DNA of 12,614 bases from Candidatus Moraniibacteriota bacterium (lineage in GTDB: Bacteria; Patescibacteriota; Minisyncoccia; Moranbacterales; GCA-2747515). The notes below the pieces were generated by a model that did not search any database, had not been told where the DNA came from, and worked only from the letters and a program-made list of their open reading frames with translations. Both the position numbers and the translations under genes were made by a program. The stretch spans positions 1 to 12,614 of the forward strand of contig JAUVJK010000022.1 of the NCBI GenBank assembly GCA_030592425.1, given 5' to 3'. This document shows, piece by piece, positions 10,310 through 12,614 of the stretch (position 1 is its first letter; every line of letters begins with the position of its first letter).

Positions 10310-11482
10310 TTAAGAATATTTTTTCTTTTTATTATATTTTTTGATCGTCTGGTGATAGAGATCGATCATCTGCTGCGCACTTACGGCAACTGTATATTTT
10401 TTCCATGCAATTTTTTTTGCTCTTTCTCCAAAACCTTTACGCTTCACAGGATCATCAGATAATTTCTCAACCGCACGGACAAATGCATGCTTTTCTTTCA
10501 CAACAAGAAAGCCTGTCTGATGTACCTTTACTTGATCACGTACACCTGTTGCATTGACAGCAACGATTGGAAGACCGGCACACATCGCTTCGGTGATCAC
10601 CATTCCCTGTGTTTCAGATTCAGAGGCGTATACAAAAATATCACTCGCTGTTAAATAGCGTCCAACATCCTTTTGTGACACTTCACCAGCAAATCGCACT
10701 TTCCATAAGACATTATCCTTCCGTAAGTTTTCTACTAAAAGATCTTTCTGATCACCACTACCAATAATGATAAAATACATATTTTCATGTTGTACAAGAA
10801 GGCGTGCAACTGCATCAATAAGGAAAACTGCATTTTTCTCCTCACTCAGACGCATATTTGTTATGAGAACGATATCACCAGGTGCATACTGCAATTTTGT
10901 ACGCATTTTTTCTCGATCTGCATCTGCAAAGAGCATTGGCGATACACCAGTTTGAATTGCTGTTATATGAGGATTTGTCACTCCCCATTTTTTGATCATG
11001 GGGATGATCGATGGTGTCGGTACGACAACATGATCTGCTTTATTGGCATACCGACGTGCATTGCGTGTCACATAAGAAACTGCCACTTTTGACGGAATAA
11101 AGGGAACAAAATGAACATAATAATTATAAAGAGTGTGCCACGTAAAGACAAGAGGTACTTTTTTCTTCCGTGCCCACCGGCGCGCTGTGAGACCCAAAAG
11201 ATTTGGATGTTGTGCATGTACAATATCAATATCAAGATCTTTAATGATGTGATCGATCTCTTGTGAATGTGGCACAGCCAAAGGAAATCGAAATTTTACA
11301 TTTATATCAATAGACGGATAGCGATAGACATTATCATTTGTATCCATATAGTCTTTCCATCGTGGCGCAAAAATAAAAACGGTATGACCGTTTTTTTCAA
11401 ATTCTGCACGAAAACTTTCTATTGAACGCGTTACGCCATACGGATTTGGCAGATAATTATTCGTAAAGATCGCAATATTCAT
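10310..11482 (-). CDS. GT-B glycosyltransferase (family 4)
   Basis: A 390-residue, membrane-associated or cytosolic sugar transferase. The N-terminal Rossmann domain opens NIAIFTNNYLPNPYGVTRSI, with the glycine loop that contacts the acceptor. IVHAQHPNLLG and ADHVVVPTPSI follow. The donor domain has NMRLSEEKN, FIIIGSGD, and the E-x7-E motif in SETQGMVITEAMCAG with GLPIVAVNATGVRDQV, the family 4 nucleotide-sugar site. The order and opening resemble diacylglycerol glucosyltransferases and PimB-like enzymes, so a glycolipid or surface-glycan role is likely; the acceptor cannot be read. A GTG at 11488 would add two residues; ATG 11482 fits the family start. No usable Shine-Dalgarno: GGAGG lies over 20 bases upstream. 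It lies 30 bases after the hydrolase gene; both may be one unit. Confidence 0.9.
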   Translation of the reverse strand: MNIAIFTNNYLPNPYGVTRSIESFRAEFEKNGHTVFIFAPRWKDYMDTNDNVYRYPSIDINVKFRFPLAVPHSQEIDHIIKDLDIDIVHAQHPNLLGLTARRWARKKKVPLVFTWHTLYNYYVHFVPFIPSKVAVSYVTRNARRYANKADHVVVPTPSIIPMIKKWGVTNPHITAIQTGVSPMLFADADREKMRTKLQYAPGDIVLITNMRLSEEKNAVFLIDAVARLLVQHENMYFIIIGSGDQKDLLVENLRKDNVLWKVRFAGEVSQKDVGRYLTASDIFVYASESETQGMVITEAMCAGLPIVAVNATGVRDQVKVHQTGFLVVKEKHAFVRAVEKLSDDPVKRKGFGERAKKIAWKKYTVAVSAQQMIDLYHQTIKKYNKKKKYS

Positions 11483-11492
11483 ACGCACTATA

Positions 11493-11501
11493 GTTATATC
11501 A
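11493..11501 (-). promoter_or_regulatory. Possible promoter of the glycosyltransferase gene
   Basis: On the minus strand TGATATAAC (extended -10) ends 10 bases before the ATG, and TATAGT ends 4 before it. The transcript would have almost no leader. The gene may also be read from the hydrolase promoter. Confidence 0.5.
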
Positions 11502-11512
11502 TATTCCTCCAG

Positions 11513-12352
11513 CTATGCTTCCAAAAATTTTAAGATATCTTTAAAGATATTGAGTCCCTGTGCATCACCAATAAAGTTATGTGATACATTATGCAAAACA
11601 CGCATTTCCTTCCTCTGTGATGCGATCGATGCATGGAGACAACTAATACTATCACGATCAATCAGGTGATCATGATGTGATTGAATGATCATACATGGTT
11701 GTGTAATACGATTCAAATGACGTGTAGATGCCTTTATCACACCATACGCTTCAATTGCGCTTTCAATAGGATACCGCTGATACGAGATCAATTGCGTCAT
11801 ACTAGGTCGTACACCAAGCGCACGCGGATACCGCTTTGTTTTGTACTTTGAGAACTTTTTGACAAGACGCGCAAGATAATACCCAGCGCGTTCATAACGC
11901 AATTTGTACGGTGTTCCCATCAAAAGGAGTCCCGAAACATCAGCGTGTCGTTGCGCAATATGAAGAGCAAGTGATCCACCAGCAGACATACCACCAACGT
12001 AGATCTCATCGTGATCTTCCATAAGTCCACTATAAGAGTCTTCTGCATCCGTAAGCCATTGTTTCCACTCAACGCCTTCGAGGTCTTCTGGCTGCGTACC
12101 ATGTCCTGTTAAAAGTGGCGCGTAGACACTATAGCCAGCCTTATTTAAATATTCACCAAGTGCACGCATCTCATATGGTGTCGACGTCCACCCATGCAAC
12201 AACAAAACAGCACGTTTATTTGTTCCGTGAAAATAAAATGGCTTATTGACGATGTGTGCATCCGAATAATAACGTGATAATTCATCTGCAGCATTCGATG
12301 ACTTCTCACCTGTGAGAAATCCTGTTGCAGACTTTTCGACGTATTCTGTCAT
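11513..12352 (-). CDS. Alpha/beta hydrolase (carboxylesterase / monoacylglycerol-lipase-like)
   Basis: A 279-residue serine hydrolase. Oxyanion motif LLLHGWTSTPYEM (50-62), then YSVYAPLLTGHGTQPEDLEGVEWKQWLTDAE, typical of the thermophilic esterase (Est30) and monoglyceride-lipase group. The nucleophile is Ser123 in GMSAG; the acid is probably Asp228 in QSHHDHLID; the base is His258 in NVSHNF. A lid region (about 148-205) is basic and aromatic. No signal peptide, so cytosolic. Likely splits a short or medium acyl ester; with a lipid-type glycosyltransferase directly downstream, membrane-lipid turnover is a fair inference. No clear Shine-Dalgarno. A promoter and a terminator-like hairpin lie 80-130 bases upstream. 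Confidence 0.9.
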   Translation of the reverse strand: MTEYVEKSATGFLTGEKSSNAADELSRYYSDAHIVNKPFYFHGTNKRAVLLLHGWTSTPYEMRALGEYLNKAGYSVYAPLLTGHGTQPEDLEGVEWKQWLTDAEDSYSGLMEDHDEIYVGGMSAGGSLALHIAQRHADVSGLLLMGTPYKLRYERAGYYLARLVKKFSKYKTKRYPRALGVRPSMTQLISYQRYPIESAIEAYGVIKASTRHLNRITQPCMIIQSHHDHLIDRDSISCLHASIASQRKEMRVLHNVSHNFIGDAQGLNIFKDILKFLEA

Positions 12353-12429
12353 TGATGTCCGTGCTATCTACTACAATATCATGTATATAGAAGCTTATTT
12401 AGAGATCTATTAAAATACTTCATTGAAAA

Positions 12430-12482
12430 AAGAGGTACACACCTCTTAATTGGAATTATACAACTTTTCTGCATTTATGCAA
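12430..12482 (-). promoter_or_regulatory. Promoter followed at once by a terminator hairpin
   Basis: On the minus strand: -35 TTGCAT (12482-12477), 16-bp spacer, -10 TATAAT (12460-12455), then AAGAGGT-GTGT-ACCTCTT (12447-12430) with T6. The transcript would begin at the foot of the hairpin. It could be leader attenuation of the hydrolase gene, a very short RNA, or a terminator of a gene further right. Confidence 0.55.
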
Positions 12483-12551
12483 TGTTATTTGCCCGTATAT
12501 CTTTATTTACTATTTGCCACTGTCATTACTGATCAGTTCCTTGTAATGAAA

Positions 12552-12570
12552 AAAATGGCATAGCCATTTT
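12552..12570 (-). terminator. Terminator near the right edge
   Basis: AAAATGGC-TAT-GCCATTTT on the minus strand, followed by further Ts (seven in all). It implies minus-strand transcription entering from the right. Between 12483 and 12551 I see nothing else. Confidence 0.7.
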
Positions 12571-12600
12571 CCAAAAACGCTTCTTGTATAGTATATCGTC

Positions 12601-12614
12601 ATGAAAGCGTGTCT
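12601..12614 (+). CDS. Possible start of a plus-strand gene (MKAC...)
   Basis: Only four codons and two bases are present. TATAGT (12587-12592) ends 8 bases before the ATG, as in the leaderless genes, but there is no clear -35 and no Shine-Dalgarno. The minus-strand terminator next to it argues that a minus-strand gene could end here instead. Low confidence. Confidence 0.3.

Noticed and set aside
11501..11515. GGAGG with ATG-ATA-TAA mini-frame before the glycosyltransferase gene
   Set aside because: A two-codon frame overlapping the -10 box is most likely coincidental, and the GGAGG is too far from the true start.

Overview
The window is AT-rich DNA with very short intergenic gaps, many tiny genes and an intrinsic terminator after almost every transcription unit. 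The gene mix suggests a small-genome bacterium of the Patescibacteria/CPR type: a 57-residue SpoVT/AbrB-like regulator, a two-helix envelope protein of a kind I associate with that group, a sortase with its own surface protein, DUF389, and a compact RecG. TGA ends at least two genes (the DUF389 gene and the 60-residue gene), so the code looks standard and the UGA=Gly lineages (Gracilibacteria, Absconditabacteria) are unlikely. A finer placement is not possible from sequence alone.

Layout. 1-123 is the start of a secreted protein on the minus strand. 299-1531 holds a HAD phosphatase, a small membrane protein and tRNA-Ser(CGA), all minus. 1533-2030 has no gene: it holds decayed tandem copies of tRNA-Ser, broken up by GC-rich hairpins. 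2085-2811 carries a tiny His-rich membrane protein, the AbrB-like regulator and tRNA-Ser(GCT), minus. 2850-2952 is a second tRNA-Ser remnant with a palindrome in its D arm. 3081-3824 (plus) is a DUF389 membrane protein. 3876-5111 (minus) is a sortase with its likely substrate, a secreted SdrD-B-like protein ending in LAVTG. 5213-5363 is a tRNA-Arg with the rare anticodon GCG and a probable decayed copy. 5420-6040 (minus) is a conserved membrane protein. 6151-6420 (plus) is a 59-residue protein followed by tRNA-Ser(TGA). 6712-7371 (plus) is a DksA/TraR-type zinc protein with a 60-residue partner, and 7647-7928 a 93-residue orphan under a near-twin promoter. 8159-10249 (plus) is recG. 10310-12352 (minus) is a GT-B glycosyltransferase and an alpha/beta hydrolase. 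The last 260 bases hold promoters and terminators and perhaps the first codons of another gene.

Three themes run through the window. (1) All four tRNA genes have a partial or decayed copy next to them (the tRNA-Arg case is the weakest), and the Ser(CGA) and Ser(GCT) remnants are interrupted by short palindromes, twice at the same D-arm position. (2) Two start modes coexist. One gene set has a -10 box 6-8 bases before the ATG and no Shine-Dalgarno (leaderless: HAD, sortase, the 206-residue protein, recG). Another has good -35/-10 boxes, a leader of about 100 bases with hairpins and a strong Shine-Dalgarno (DksA-like, 93-residue protein). (3) A recurring 26-bp palindrome with an ATTAAT centre, with paired substitutions between copies, acts as terminator or leader hairpin.
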